Notes under the pieces: model-generated
What the model was told of the DNA's origin: nothing
The model's database searches: none
Seen by the model: only the letters and a program-made list of their open reading frames with translations
In this document: piece after piece, positions 28,376 through 37,638 of the stretch
Layout of the letters: each line of letters begins with the position of its first letter
Position numbering within the stretch: the stretch's first letter is position 1
NCBI GenBank assembly: GCA_023436245.1
Contig: JAEZJZ010000020.1
Location: forward strand, 1 to 64,000
DNA length: 64,000 nucleotides
From: Bacillota bacterium
GTDB taxonomy: Bacteria; Bacillota; UBA994; UBA5500
Reading direction: 5' to 3'
Made by a program: the position numbers and the translations under genes

Positions 28376-29420
28376 GGGGAAACTCTGCAGTGATGGTGGT
28401 GCCGAGCCCTGGTCGACTGACTACACCGTACACTCCACCGGCATCTTCTGTCCGCTGACGCATGTTGCGCAGCCCGTTGCCGCCTGAATCCGTCTGGCTG
28501 TCAAACCCCACGCCGTCATCACGAATGGTGAGGATCAGGCGCCCGCCAGTCAATAGTAGCTTGAGAGCGACGTGTCGCGCCGAGGCATGCCGCTCAACGT
28601 TGGCCAATGCCTCTTGCGCCAACCGGTAGATCGTCATCTCCAGTTCAGGAGACAAGCTTGCCGTAGTCTGAAGCGTCAGCTCGAGCGGAATCTGATTCCG
28701 CTGCGAGAACAGCTCGCCGGTGATGCGCAATGCCTCCGCCAGACCATGCTCAGCCAAGAGAGAAGGCCGCAGTTCCTCGATCATCGAACGCAGCTCATCC
28801 AGAGTGGAGTTGGCGGTGGCCTCCATGTGGCTCAGGATGGCCTGCACCCGCTCTGACGGCTCGGCCAGCTCGTTGCGCAGAGAGTGAATGGTGAACACCA
28901 GCGCGTGCAGCCCCTGCGACACCGAGTCGTGTAACTCGCGTCCCAGACGGTTGCGTTCCTCAGCGATAGCCAGCTTGCGCGAAGCTTCCTGCAACCGGCG
29001 GTTGTTGTCGGCCAAGGCCTCCAGAAAAGCCAGGCGTTCCTTCATCTTGTCCATCACAAACACGTAGATGCCATAGACGCTCCCGGCGCCGAGTCCGAGT
29101 ACGATCCCGATCACCGCCTCCCGGTTGAAGACGGCGAATCCAGCAAGATTGAGCGCCACCAGGACGATGGCTGTGTTGACGACAGCAGCTGCCAAGAATG
29201 AGAACACGTACTTCAACCTGGTATCGATATCCTGACCGGATAGAGCAGCCGTGACCACCTTACCGATGACCACCCCTAGTCCACAAAGGAGAGCCGCAGC
29301 GAAGGGAATCACCCAGAGCATGGCGTGTGGCACGGGAAGGCCGCCATAGAAAGCAACAAACGAAAACAGCAGCCCGAAGGCAAAGCCGGCGGGGATGACC
29401 TGGCGCAGCTCTCTGCTCAT
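28365..29420 (-). CDS. Sensor histidine kinase, HisKA_3 (NarL-partner) type
   Basis: This is a 351-aa kinase. The N-terminal 130 residues have about four TM segments, followed by a short coiled linker. The HisKA_3 phosphoacceptor is in RNRLGRELHDSVSQGLH (about residue 165), and the HATPase domain carries QEALANVERHA, DDGVGFD and GGNGLRNMRQR. Ten bases separate it from the response regulator gene upstream. The topology resembles LiaS/DesK-like sensors of membrane or envelope stress. The neighbouring ABC exporter is the likely target. Confidence 0.88.
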   Translation of the reverse strand: MSRELRQVIPAGFAFGLLFSFVAFYGGLPVPHAMLWVIPFAAALLCGLGVVIGKVVTAALSGQDIDTRLKYVFSFLAAAVVNTAIVLVALNLAGFAVFNREAVIGIVLGLGAGSVYGIYVFVMDKMKERLAFLEALADNNRRLQEASRKLAIAEERNRLGRELHDSVSQGLHALVFTIHSLRNELAEPSERVQAILSHMEATANSTLDELRSMIEELRPSLLAEHGLAEALRITGELFSQRNQIPLELTLQTTASLSPELEMTIYRLAQEALANVERHASARHVALKLLLTGGRLILTIRDDGVGFDSQTDSGGNGLRNMRQRTEDAGGVYGVVSRPGLGTTITAEFPQKG

Positions 29421-29429
29421 AGCCGGCTC

Positions 29430-30089
29430 CTAGTGCACGCCGAGCCGGCTGGCTTGCAGCGCGGCCTGGGTGCGGGTCTTGACGTTCATCTTCTGCAGGA
29501 TGTTGGCCACATGCGTCTTCACCGTCTTCTCGGTGACCACCAACTGCTCGGCAATCTCCCGATTCCCGAGACCGCGAGCCAAGAGTTTGAGCACGTCCAG
29601 CTCACGCTCGGTCAGCGACGCGATCTGTTCGTGGGCGGGCGAGCCCTCAACTGGGGCGGCGCTATGTCCAGCCGCCAGTGCCTGGGGCGTAACGCCGCGC
29701 CCCAAGTAGGTGCCGCCAAAGGCCACTGCTTGAATCGCTGCCGCCAACTCCCCCGGGGGGGCGTTCTTCAAGCAGTAGCCAGAAGCACCTGCGGCCAGTG
29801 CCTGCTGCACCTTTTCTCCGCTCCCGAAGCTGGTCAGAATGAGCACGCGCACTTCCGGGTCGCGCGCCAGCACTGCCCGCGTGGACGCAATGCCGTCCAT
29901 TCCGGTCATCTGCAGGTCCATCAGCACCACGTCAACCCGGTTGCTGGCGACCATCTCCAGCGCTTGCTCTCCGCTTTGCGCAGCGCCGACCAGTTCAAAG
30001 CCGGCTACGCTGTCGAGATACAGCTTCACGCCTTCCCGGAAGAACGGATGATCATCGACGATCAGTATGCGAATCTTGCCTTCGTCCAC
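29430..30089 (-). CDS. NarL/LuxR-type response regulator
   Basis: This regulator of about 219 aa has a receiver with ILIVDDHPFF and the phosphoacceptor Asp in VVLMDLQMTG (about 55). It ends in a LuxR HTH (LTERELDVLKLLARGLGNREIAEQL, TVKTHVANILQKM). The GTG at 30089 lies 3 nt after GGAGG. The frame is open further upstream, but those codons contain the ribosome site itself, so I reject a longer protein. It is the first gene of the regulator-kinase operon. Confidence 0.87.
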   Translation of the reverse strand: MDEGKIRILIVDDHPFFREGVKLYLDSVAGFELVGAAQSGEQALEMVASNRVDVVLMDLQMTGMDGIASTRAVLARDPEVRVLILTSFGSGEKVQQALAAGASGYCLKNAPPGELAAAIQAVAFGGTYLGRGVTPQALAAGHSAAPVEGSPAHEQIASLTERELDVLKLLARGLGNREIAEQLVVTEKTVKTHVANILQKMNVKTRTQAALQASRLGVH

Positions 30090-30448
30090 TTGCCTCCACC
30101 CCTTTACAGACAGTATATCATCGCCAGTCGCCGCAGACAGCGGCAAGCGGAATCTCCCAATCCTGACTAGTCCAGTTGCCCCTTATAGCGGCTCGGCATG
30201 CCGAGCCAGTTCCGATCCCGCAGCATGCGAGAGCGTTCAAAAAGTCCGATCCTTGGGGTCGTAGCACCACAGCATGCTGTGGTGCCGGGATCGGCTCGGC
30301 ATGCCGAGCCTCTACGGAACACAAATTGAACAGTCTCGCATGCTGCGGGGCTACATTAGGGTAAAAGGCGGCTTTCTGAATGCCATCACATGCCGCACCG
30401 ATTCCCCCAGTTTGGGGCAGAATAGCGGCAGCGAAGGAGGTAAGGCAA
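30090..30448. repeat. Cluster of GGCTCGGC and CAGCATGC palindromes (family B)
   Basis: This gene-free stretch is filled with repeats. Two perfect GGCTCGGCATGCCGAGCC copies (30190-30207, 30293-30310) flank CACCACAGCATGCTGTGGTG and stretches reading GCAGCATGCGAGAGCGTTC and AAAAAGTCCGATC. The right part reaches the ribosome site of the next gene. The same word order recurs at 8.7 and 59.4 kb. Confidence 0.7.
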
Positions 30449-32080
30449 GTGGCACAAGGATTGACAGTGGGACAGTATTTGGTGGAACAACTCTCGGCCT
30501 GGGGCGTCGAACGGGTCTACGGGGTGGTGGGCGACAGCCTCTTCTTTCTGCTCGATGCCATCGGCAAGAGCGATCGGCTGCAGTTCATCCCTACCCGGCA
30601 CGAATCGGCAGCCGCGTTCATGGCCTCGGCCGAAGCAAAGCTGACTGGGCGGATGACGATGTGTGTGGCTACCAGTGGGCCAGGCATGCTCAACCTGTTG
30701 AACGGCCTAGCGGATGCCCACACCGACCGAGCGCCGGTACTGGCGGTCACGGGGCAGGTACCCACCGATCGTATTGGCACCGGCTACAAACAGTACATTG
30801 ACCAACAGGTGATGGTACAGCCCCTGGCAGCCTACTCGGCGCTGCTGGTTACGCCCAAGGCGCTGCCAGAACTGCTGGAGAACGCCGTGTCGGCCGCCCA
30901 ACTGAAAGGGCAAGTGGCGCATCTCTCCATTCCAAAGGATCTGTTTGGGCAGATGGTGGCAGCGGAAATCAAGCCGCCGCGGCGCTACCAAGGCGTGCTG
31001 CCGGAACCGACCGACGAACAACTGTCAGAGGCCGCCCAGTTGCTGGCCAAGGCCAGCCGCTCAGCTTTCCTGGTGGGGCTGGGGGCGAGGGGCTGTGGGG
31101 AGCAGTTGGTAGCGTTGGCGGAGCGGCTGTCCGCGCCGATCATCCTCAGCCTGCCGGCCAAGGGCATCGTTCCGGGGAGTCATCCCAACGTGTTGGGCGG
31201 GCTGGGTCAGGGCGCATCAGACCCGGCTATACGGGCATTGCAGGAAGCCGACCTCGTCGTTTCCATCGGTGAAACCTGGTGGCCGAAGCAATACACCCCG
31301 CGAGCCCCAGCAGTGCTGCAGATTGACGCCTGCGCCGAGAACGTCGCCGCCAGCCGCCCGGTGGAATATGCGCTGATCGGGCCAGTGGCGCGAGTGTTGC
31401 CTCGCCTGATCAAGAAGCTGCAAGCAAGCAACGGCGACAGAGCATGGCTGGACAGTCTGCTGCAGGCCAAAGAAACATGGGATAATCAGCTGGCGATGGA
31501 GGCAAAGGCTAGCGGCAGCCCTGTCCACCCGGCCAGCCTGATCAAGGCTGTGGAACAGGCGGCCGATCAGGACGCGATTATCTGCTTGGATGTGGGCGAC
31601 CACGTCGTCTGGTTCAACCGCCAGTTCAGCGGGCAGAGACACTTCGTGCAGCTCTCCGGCACCTGGCGCAGTATGGGCTTCGGTCTACCGGCCGCCATCG
31701 CCAGCAAGCTGGCTGCACCCGAGCGACAGGTGATTCTGATCACCGGCGACGGTGGTCTGCAGATGGTGATGGGTGAGCTGCTGACAGCCGGTGCCCTCTC
31801 CACTGGCATCGTCACGGTGGTGGTCAATAACGGCGCACTGGCCATGGAACGGAACCGCATGATCGCCGCTGGCCTGCAGCCCGTCGGCACAAAACTGCAC
31901 AACCCCAACTTTCGGGCAGTGGCCACCGCCTGCGGCTGGCATGGCCAGCAGGTGGACGATGCCAGCCAACTGTCCACTGCCCTGCAGACGGCCATACAGC
32001 AGGCGAGGCAGGGCACTCCCGCCCTGCTGGATGTGATCACGTCCGATTCGATGGCGCCTGGCACAAGTCCTTGGGAATGA
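30449..32080 (+). CDS. ThDP-dependent enzyme, pyruvate oxidase-like
   Basis: This 543-aa protein has three-domain ThDP enzyme architecture. The N-terminal PYR domain has the activating Glu in TRHESAAAFMA, the central domain has LVGLGARGCG, and the C-terminal PP domain has GDGGLQMVMGE...VVVNNGALAMER, which is the Mg/ThDP motif. The sequence is closest in feel to pyruvate oxidase/PoxB-type and acetolactate synthase-like proteins that convert pyruvate. The exact electron acceptor or product cannot be read from sequence. The GTG start has AAGGAGG 8 nt upstream. It is monocistronic, with a family A hairpin 13 nt after its stop. Confidence 0.85.
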   Translation: MAQGLTVGQYLVEQLSAWGVERVYGVVGDSLFFLLDAIGKSDRLQFIPTRHESAAAFMASAEAKLTGRMTMCVATSGPGMLNLLNGLADAHTDRAPVLAVTGQVPTDRIGTGYKQYIDQQVMVQPLAAYSALLVTPKALPELLENAVSAAQLKGQVAHLSIPKDLFGQMVAAEIKPPRRYQGVLPEPTDEQLSEAAQLLAKASRSAFLVGLGARGCGEQLVALAERLSAPIILSLPAKGIVPGSHPNVLGGLGQGASDPAIRALQEADLVVSIGETWWPKQYTPRAPAVLQIDACAENVAASRPVEYALIGPVARVLPRLIKKLQASNGDRAWLDSLLQAKETWDNQLAMEAKASGSPVHPASLIKAVEQAADQDAIICLDVGDHVVWFNRQFSGQRHFVQLSGTWRSMGFGLPAAIASKLAAPERQVILITGDGGLQMVMGELLTAGALSTGIVTVVVNNGALAMERNRMIAAGLQPVGTKLHNPNFRAVATACGWHGQQVDDASQLSTALQTAIQQARQGTPALLDVITSDSMAPGTSPWE

Positions 32081-32092
32081 CAAACAGGCGGG

Positions 32093-32122
32093 TGGAACGC
32101 TGGGGCCTGTCCCCGCGTTCCA
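32093..32122. repeat. TGGAACG palindrome, copy 4 (family A)
   Basis: TGGAACGC...GCGTTCCA encloses TGGGGCCTGTCCCC. It begins 13 nt after the ThDP-enzyme stop, where a transcription terminator would be expected. Confidence 0.75.
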
Positions 32123-32172
32123 TCCGCCTTTGCTGATCAATCCAAAATGCGTAATGAAATCTCCGCTAGAGC

Positions 32173-32206
32173 ATACATTGTAGATATAACGTACACAATG
32201 TATACT
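32173..32206 (+). promoter_or_regulatory. Promoter/operator of the HicA-type toxin-antitoxin module
   Basis: TTGTAG (32178-32183), a 17-bp spacer and TATACT (32201-32206) form a good promoter. A perfect 9-bp inverted repeat ATACATTGT / ACAATGTAT (32173-32181 and 32195-32203) overlaps both hexamers, as expected for autorepression by the antitoxin. Confidence 0.7.
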
Positions 32207-32231
32207 CGAGGGAGGGAGAGGGGAGTTGCCA

Positions 32232-32663
32232 ATGTCAGCAGCCTTGACGCGAAATGCCACCGACGTGAGAAAGAACTTCCGACAGTTCTTTGACCAGGTT
32301 CTGCATGAAAAACCGCAAGCCATTGTTCGGCATGGCGATGACATGGTGCTCGCGTTGTCGCTGAAACACCTCGAGGCCATGCTTGACTCAATCGATTTCA
32401 CGATGGAAGTTGAACAGGAACCTGACGGTAGCGTGTCCGGCTCTGTGTTGGAATTGCCCGTCTGTGAAAATGCCTCGTCCACTGAAGAACTGGAACTGGC
32501 CTTGGCCAGGGGCTTGGTCGACTACGCCGATGTCTACCTTTCCGAGTTTGAGCGCTGTTTCCACTCGCCGAACCTGCGCAAGCAGTTCGCCCATGTGATG
32601 AAAGTGTACCTGCAGCCCACCGTTGAGGCTGTCGCCAGCCTGATCAATGGGCAGCCTTGCTGA
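32232..32663 (+). CDS. Putative antitoxin, Phd-like N-terminus with HicB-like body
   Basis: This is a 143-aa protein. Residues 1-50 (TRNATDVRKNFRQFFDQVL, then QAIVRHGDDMVLALS) look like a Phd/YefM antitoxin DNA-binding domain. Residues 60-110 (DGSVSGSVLELPVCENASSTEELELALARGLVDYA) follow the pattern of the HicB partial RNase-H fold: strand, 'ELP', 'TEEL...A' helix. It overlaps the downstream HicA-like gene by 17 bp. The ATG at 32232 has GGGGAG at good spacing. I infer that it neutralises the toxin and represses the operon through the inverted repeat in the promoter. Confidence 0.7.
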   Translation: MSAALTRNATDVRKNFRQFFDQVLHEKPQAIVRHGDDMVLALSLKHLEAMLDSIDFTMEVEQEPDGSVSGSVLELPVCENASSTEELELALARGLVDYADVYLSEFERCFHSPNLRKQFAHVMKVYLQPTVEAVASLINGQPC

Positions 32664-32865
32664 CCTCCGGCGTTTCGCGCGCAAACATGGAGTATTACTG
32701 CGGAACACGGATCACGAGTTCTATCTAATCACCCATCCACTGACCGGCGAAGAACTGATCTTGAAGGTCTCTCATGGGCAGGGCGAGATCCCACCTAACC
32801 TCTGGAAGCGAATCCTGCGACAGCAGCTGAAGCTCAGTCAGGAGGAGTTCAACCGCTACATTTAG
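32647..32865 (+). CDS. HicA-like mRNA interferase toxin
   Basis: This is a 72-aa basic protein. The second half (LKVSHGQGEIPPNLWKRILRQQLKLSQEEFNRYI) matches the HicA pattern of a small dsRBD-fold toxin: a conserved H near the third strand, then 'I.P.....ILRQ..LS.EEF'. The first half has FARKHG...EFYLITHP in place of the usual SGSHH segment, so the catalytic His may be shifted to H30 or H53. HicA toxins cut mRNA independently of the ribosome. It is translated from an ATG inside the antitoxin gene. Confidence 0.7.
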   Translation: MGSLADLRRFARKHGVLLRNTDHEFYLITHPLTGEELILKVSHGQGEIPPNLWKRILRQQLKLSQEEFNRYI

Positions 32866-32874
32866 GGGCTAAAA

Positions 32875-32914
32875 AGTAGGCGCACACTGCCGCTGGTGGT
32901 GTGCGCTTGCTACT
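32875..32914. terminator. Bidirectional terminator
   Basis: GCGCACAC/GTGTGCGC pairs as an 8-bp stem, extended by AGTAG/CTACT across a small internal loop. It lies between the convergent HicA-like and D-aminopeptidase genes. Confidence 0.6.
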
Positions 32915-32940
32915 TATGGCCGGAGGTGTCTAGGCAAGAA

Positions 32941-33741
32941 CTAGAGGATCCACTTCAGAGTGCGTAGCACCTCATAGTAGTCATTGCTGGTGAACCGCAC
33001 CGTGTTGTCGCCAGTCTTCTGCACGCCCGGGAAATGCGAGACTTTCTCCGCGTACGCGTGCTCTTTGAAGAGAATCTCCACCTCAAAGGACTCAGCCAGT
33101 TGGATTTTGGCTGCTCCGAGGTCCTGGCGGACGGCCGCTTCTGCTGCCTGTCGAATGCGCTTGACCACTGTGTCAGGCGAGTAGTTTCTGGTTAGATTGC
33201 CGCGCCCGCTCTTGGTGGGCACAGTCAACAAGCTGGGATGCAGTTGCTTCCCGTCACCACACAGCATTTCGTCGCCTGAGAGCAGCACAGTCGGCACCCC
33301 TTCCAACGCGCAAGCCCAGCTGTAGATGGTGAACTCGGAGGCATAGAGGCCGTTGATCTTGATCCAGAGCGGCCTGCCGGTCAGCGTGTGTGCCAGAGGG
33401 TTCCCGGGCCTGCCAGCCGCAGAATGGTAGCCGATGAACATGGCGCAATCAAAGCTGTTGTCCACTCCCTCCACCATCAGATAGGGATGGCCTGACCAGT
33501 TGCGCAGCAGAACCACATTTTCCGGCATCTGCGCCGGGTCGATGTTCAGGCCGGAACCATGCGCGTCTTTGACATAGATTTCGGTCGCTCCGCCCGCAAA
33601 AGCCCCTTCACAGGCAGCCAACACTTCTCGCGTCATCTGTTTGGCGTGTGGTGCGGCCATTGCCTCGGAAGAAGTGTGCGTTTCCTTCCAATCCGTAGTG
33701 GTAGTAATGCCTTCGATGTCTGCACTGATGAACACTCTCAT
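32941..33741 (-). CDS. M55-family D-aminopeptidase (DppA-like)
   Basis: This 266-aa zinc peptidase is related to Bacillus DppA, which cleaves D-Ala-containing peptides. Signature segments are SADIEGI near the N-terminus (metal ligands Asp and Glu), VKDAHGSG (residue about 58), and FIGYHSAAG followed by LAHTLTGRPLWIKING. The start has GGGGG 9 nt upstream. It may recycle peptidoglycan peptides. Two Asp/Glu racemases at 45.2 and 47.2 kb could work in the same D-amino acid economy, but nothing links them physically. Confidence 0.87.
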   Translation of the reverse strand: MRVFISADIEGITTTTDWKETHTSSEAMAAPHAKQMTREVLAACEGAFAGGATEIYVKDAHGSGLNIDPAQMPENVVLLRNWSGHPYLMVEGVDNSFDCAMFIGYHSAAGRPGNPLAHTLTGRPLWIKINGLYASEFTIYSWACALEGVPTVLLSGDEMLCGDGKQLHPSLLTVPTKSGRGNLTRNYSPDTVVKRIRQAAEAAVRQDLGAAKIQLAESFEVEILFKEHAYAEKVSHFPGVQKTGDNTVRFTSNDYYEVLRTLKWIL

Positions 33742-33861
33742 CTCGGTTAACCCCCTTCTGGAAAACTGCTATAGAGCAGTTCCTCTCTCGCCCGCGCAAA
33801 CCCTCTTTCCCGGCGGTAGAACAGTGGAGACTGAGGACGCAGACCATCAGTTGGCTCTTGC

Positions 33862-35718
33862 TTAATTGGTGGCATAGTATTGCGCCTGGGCATGCCACAA
33901 CGCGTAGTACTTGCCGCCTTTGTCGGTCACCAGTTCATCGTGGCTGCCGCGCTGCACCAGTTCGCCCTGGTGGAACACGGCGATGTCGTCGCAGAAGCGG
34001 CAGGAGGAAAGGCGGTGCGAGATGTAGATGGCCGTCTTGCCGCCGACCAGGGTGTCGAAACGGGAATAGATCTCAAACTCGGCGATGGGGTCGAGCGCGG
34101 CTGTCGGTTCGTCCAGCACAACGAAGGGGGCGTCTTTGTACAGCGCGCGGGCCAGCGCGATCTTCTGCGCTTCGCCACCGGAGACCTCCACACCGCTCTC
34201 TTCAAAATCCTTATACAGGCTGGTTTCGGCGCCGTCTCGCATCTGCGCGTAGCGGTCGCCGAACCCAGCTGCCTCTAGGCATGCCTCGACGCGCTGCTGG
34301 TCGTATACTGTATCGGCGGCCACGTTTTGCCCCAGCGGCAGCGAGAACAGCTTGAAGTCCTGAAAGACTACGCTGAAGATGGACATATACTCATCGTAAT
34401 CGTACTTTCGGATGTCGATGCCGTTCAGCGTGATCTCCCCCTCGGTGGGATCGTACAGGCGGCAGAGCAACTTGATCATGGTGGTCTTGCCAGAGCCGTT
34501 CATGCCCACTACCGCCAGCTTCTGCCCGATGTTCAGCCTGAGGTTGAGGTTCTTCAGGGCGAACTCCTGGCTACCTGGGTACTTAAATGATACATGGTGG
34601 AACTCAATCTCATGTTCGTTATCGTCGCGTTTCTCCACCGGCAGCGTGCCCTTATGCATGGGACTTTGCAGGTCAAGGAACTGGTAGAATAGCTGCAGCG
34701 CTTCGCCATTGGCGCGAAACTCGGCGATGGTGGTCATGAAGCCGGAGAAGCCTCCGATCAGGTGCTGGATGCTGCCCACATACTGCACGATGCTGCCGAT
34801 GCCATATAACCCAAATAACGCTCTGAGAGCAACAAAAGCGTAAACCAAACCGCTGACCAAGGTGGAGAGCAGAACGTTCAGATTGGCGTAACGGGTCTCA
34901 AAGGCGATCATCTTATGGAAGGTCCGCATGCCATGGGTGAACATGCCTTCCCAGCCCTCCCGCATGATCAGATCCCTCTGGTTGTACAAGCGGATGTCCT
35001 TGCCCATCCTGTAGTTGCCGATCAACTCAGCATAATAGCCAAAGACTCGATTGATCGAGATAAAGCCCTTTCCGACCTCGTATGTCGCCTTAGTGGCGCG
35101 CGCATTCAGCCACATCGAAAGCGCCACGTTCAGGCAGATGAACAGCACCACCAAGGCGGAGAACAGCGGCGAGCCGACGAACATCCAGTTGCCGGCATAG
35201 TGAGTCGGCACGGTGGTGAAAGCGCCGAACACAACGGCGACGGAAAAGACCACGACAAAGAAATGCTTGGTCAGCGGGCCAAACCGCTCGAACAGCTTGA
35301 TCAAGCCAAGGCTGGACCATTGCTGAAAATCGTGCAGGCGTTGGCGCATGCGCTGCACATCTGGACTCTCCACGCTCTGATAATCCAGCTGATCGAGTTT
35401 CTGGTTGATCAGATAGGTGGTTTTTCCACGGAACAGATTGGTCAAAACTCCGATGGGGCGGTTGACGACACTGACCAGCAGCGTGATGGCCAGGTTGGCG
35501 CCCACTGTCAGCAGCGCCAGCACCAGCAGATCCCTCAGGTCTCGCCGCGCGATCAGGGCATCAATGATGCGGCCGGCCATGTAGATGTTCACAAACGGAG
35601 ACAGCGCCTCCAGCAGCCCTTTGATCAGGCTCAACGTGAGAAACCAGGGGCTGGTAGCCCGGATGGTGCCATAGCCGCGCAGAATGAGCCGCAACTCATT
35701 GCGCAATCGTTCCGGCAT
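33862..35718 (-). CDS. ABC exporter half-transporter, second subunit
   Basis: This 618-aa protein has an N-terminal six-helix ABC membrane domain and a C-terminal ATPase. It has Walker A VGMNGSGKTTM (about residue 407), signature VSGGEAQKIALARAL, Walker B FVVLDEPTAALDP and the switch His in YISHRLSS. The start at ATG 35718 has GGAGGTG 6 nt upstream and overlaps the first subunit gene by 23 bp, so the two are translated together and probably form a heterodimer. There is no C39 peptidase domain. A peptide, lipid or drug substrate is possible; the adjacent GHKL/LytTR pair favours a signal or bacteriocin-like peptide. Confidence 0.87.
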   Translation of the reverse strand: MPERLRNELRLILRGYGTIRATSPWFLTLSLIKGLLEALSPFVNIYMAGRIIDALIARRDLRDLLVLALLTVGANLAITLLVSVVNRPIGVLTNLFRGKTTYLINQKLDQLDYQSVESPDVQRMRQRLHDFQQWSSLGLIKLFERFGPLTKHFFVVVFSVAVVFGAFTTVPTHYAGNWMFVGSPLFSALVVLFICLNVALSMWLNARATKATYEVGKGFISINRVFGYYAELIGNYRMGKDIRLYNQRDLIMREGWEGMFTHGMRTFHKMIAFETRYANLNVLLSTLVSGLVYAFVALRALFGLYGIGSIVQYVGSIQHLIGGFSGFMTTIAEFRANGEALQLFYQFLDLQSPMHKGTLPVEKRDDNEHEIEFHHVSFKYPGSQEFALKNLNLRLNIGQKLAVVGMNGSGKTTMIKLLCRLYDPTEGEITLNGIDIRKYDYDEYMSIFSVVFQDFKLFSLPLGQNVAADTVYDQQRVEACLEAAGFGDRYAQMRDGAETSLYKDFEESGVEVSGGEAQKIALARALYKDAPFVVLDEPTAALDPIAEFEIYSRFDTLVGGKTAIYISHRLSSCRFCDDIAVFHQGELVQRGSHDELVTDKGGKYYALWHAQAQYYATN

Positions 35719-37519
35719 CGGCTTCACCTCCCGCGGCCTGTTTATAGTAGTGACTCTGAATCTCAAACATGGCGCTATACTTGCCGCCCTGGGCCATCAA
35801 AGTATCGTGGGTGCCGGACTCGACGATGCTGCCGTTTTCGATCAGGCAGATGCGATCGCAGAAGCGGGTGCTGGCCAACCGGTGCGAGATAAAGATGGAT
35901 GTCTTCCCGGTGGACATCTCATGGTATTGCTCATACATGGCGCTTTCGGCGATGGGGTCGAGCGCGGCCGTCGGTTCGTCCAAGACGAGGATGTGCCCGC
36001 CCTTGTACAGCGCCCGCGCCAGGGCCAACTTCTGTGTCTCGCCGCCGGAAAGCTCGATGGCATCGTCATACAGGCTCTTGCCCAGGCGGGAATCGAGGCC
36101 CTGCGGCAAGGCGTCTGTCTTCTCCGCCAACCCGGCCAGCCGCACCACCTCCCGCACCCGGGCATCATCCGCCGGTGCGCCGGACGTGATATTGTCCCTG
36201 AGTGAGATGGGCAGCAGGTTCATGTCCTGAAAGACAGCCGCGAAGAGGGAGTGGTATTCGGTGCGGTTGTACTCCAGGATGTTGCGTCCACCCACCAGGA
36301 TTTCGCCGGCCGTCGGGGCGTAGAAGCCGCACAAGAGCTTAATCAGAGTGGTCTTGCCGGCGCCGTTGTGGCCTACGATGGCGAATTTCTCGCCCCGGCC
36401 GATGGTGAAGCTGAGGTTGCTGAACAGCAGTTCGTCTGGCGTATACCCGAAACTGACGTTGCGGAATTCGATCTCGCACGTGGATTGTGGCAAGGGGGCT
36501 CCAACACCGCGGTTGAACCGATCGGGCATCTCTAGGTAATCACGCAGATCGCACAGGCTGAGGCTGTGTTTGTCCAGCTTGCTCCACTCGCTGGCAAACC
36601 CCATCAGCCAGGTCGACAGCCCGCCGATGACACCAAAGTACAGCACGAAGCTGTCGGCCGACAGCCCCTTGGCCACCAGCAAATGGATCAGGTAGCCGTA
36701 TACCACAAGATCCCGGATGAAAGCGAGCAGGCTGCCGACGGCCTCCACTGCAAACCAGCGGTTGGCGGTTCTTGTGTACCAGGCTTGACGTTCACTCAGG
36801 AATCGTTCATGCAGGCGATGAAACCAGTCCGCCATGTTGTACAGTCGGATGTCTTTGGCCTGCGAAAAGTCCAGCGATTTGGCCAACAGATAGGACAGTT
36901 TTCGGTCGATGGAGACCCAGTTGTCGCGACTCTGAAACTCCCACAGGTTGTACCGCTTGGCCAGATAGTAGTTGGCAGCAGCGATCAAAATGATGAACAG
37001 TATGATCAGCGGGTTGAGCGTCGTGATGATGCTCGCATAGGTGACGAGGCCGAACAAGTTGGCCGCCACGGCGACGCAACTGCCAACAGAGGCCTCCGCG
37101 GCACCATTGTTTCCGTCCATCGTTTGATAGGCTTTGGTGAAGCGCTGGCGACCGGCCGGGCTTTCAATGTTCTCGTAATCGGTATCCATGGATTTGATCG
37201 CTGTCAGCCGCAGGTATTGAAACCGGTGCATCAGGGAATGGGCACGAATGCTTCCGTCGAGAACATTGGTGATCGCTGTCACGGCGAAGATGGCGACCGA
37301 AAAGAGCGCAATGCGCAACACGATCTGCTCCGGCGCCCGACCTTCTGTGACCAGCTTCACCACGTGGCTGGACAGATAAATGCCGAGGAGCGGCAGGGCG
37401 ACGGTGACGGGCACTTTCAATGCGCTGTTCATCAGCAAAGTTTTGTCCCAGAGCCAAATGTTCCTCCAGAGAAAAGCGAGGTTCTGCCAGAGCGAGTACT
37501 TGGGCTTCATGCCATGCAT
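35696..37519 (-). CDS. ABC exporter half-transporter, first subunit
   Basis: This 607-aa ABC half-transporter has Walker A VGHNGAGKTTL, signature LSGGETQKLALARAL, Walker B ILVLDEPTAALDP and switch His in FISHRLAS, so both nucleotide sites of the heterodimer look competent. The membrane domain covers about residues 20-320. The ATG at 37519 has GGAGGTG 5 nt upstream. It is the first gene of the two-gene exporter operon. Confidence 0.87.
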   Translation of the reverse strand: MHGMKPKYSLWQNLAFLWRNIWLWDKTLLMNSALKVPVTVALPLLGIYLSSHVVKLVTEGRAPEQIVLRIALFSVAIFAVTAITNVLDGSIRAHSLMHRFQYLRLTAIKSMDTDYENIESPAGRQRFTKAYQTMDGNNGAAEASVGSCVAVAANLFGLVTYASIITTLNPLIILFIILIAAANYYLAKRYNLWEFQSRDNWVSIDRKLSYLLAKSLDFSQAKDIRLYNMADWFHRLHERFLSERQAWYTRTANRWFAVEAVGSLLAFIRDLVVYGYLIHLLVAKGLSADSFVLYFGVIGGLSTWLMGFASEWSKLDKHSLSLCDLRDYLEMPDRFNRGVGAPLPQSTCEIEFRNVSFGYTPDELLFSNLSFTIGRGEKFAIVGHNGAGKTTLIKLLCGFYAPTAGEILVGGRNILEYNRTEYHSLFAAVFQDMNLLPISLRDNITSGAPADDARVREVVRLAGLAEKTDALPQGLDSRLGKSLYDDAIELSGGETQKLALARALYKGGHILVLDEPTAALDPIAESAMYEQYHEMSTGKTSIFISHRLASTRFCDRICLIENGSIVESGTHDTLMAQGGKYSAMFEIQSHYYKQAAGGEADAGTIAQ

Positions 37520-37638
37520 GTGCTCACCTCCATCCCCAGCGTAGCAAAAACCGACGTGTCAGGCCGATTTTCGCACGAGTGGTATGCTCTTCTGCACGAA
37601 TGGTCAAATACCGAGACGGAAGGGACGGACCGAGATTG

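Noticed and set aside
30090..30448. CRISPR-like array at 30.2 kb
   Set aside because: The repeats are palindromic, unequal in spacing and shared with other loci; there are no regular spacers and no cas genes.
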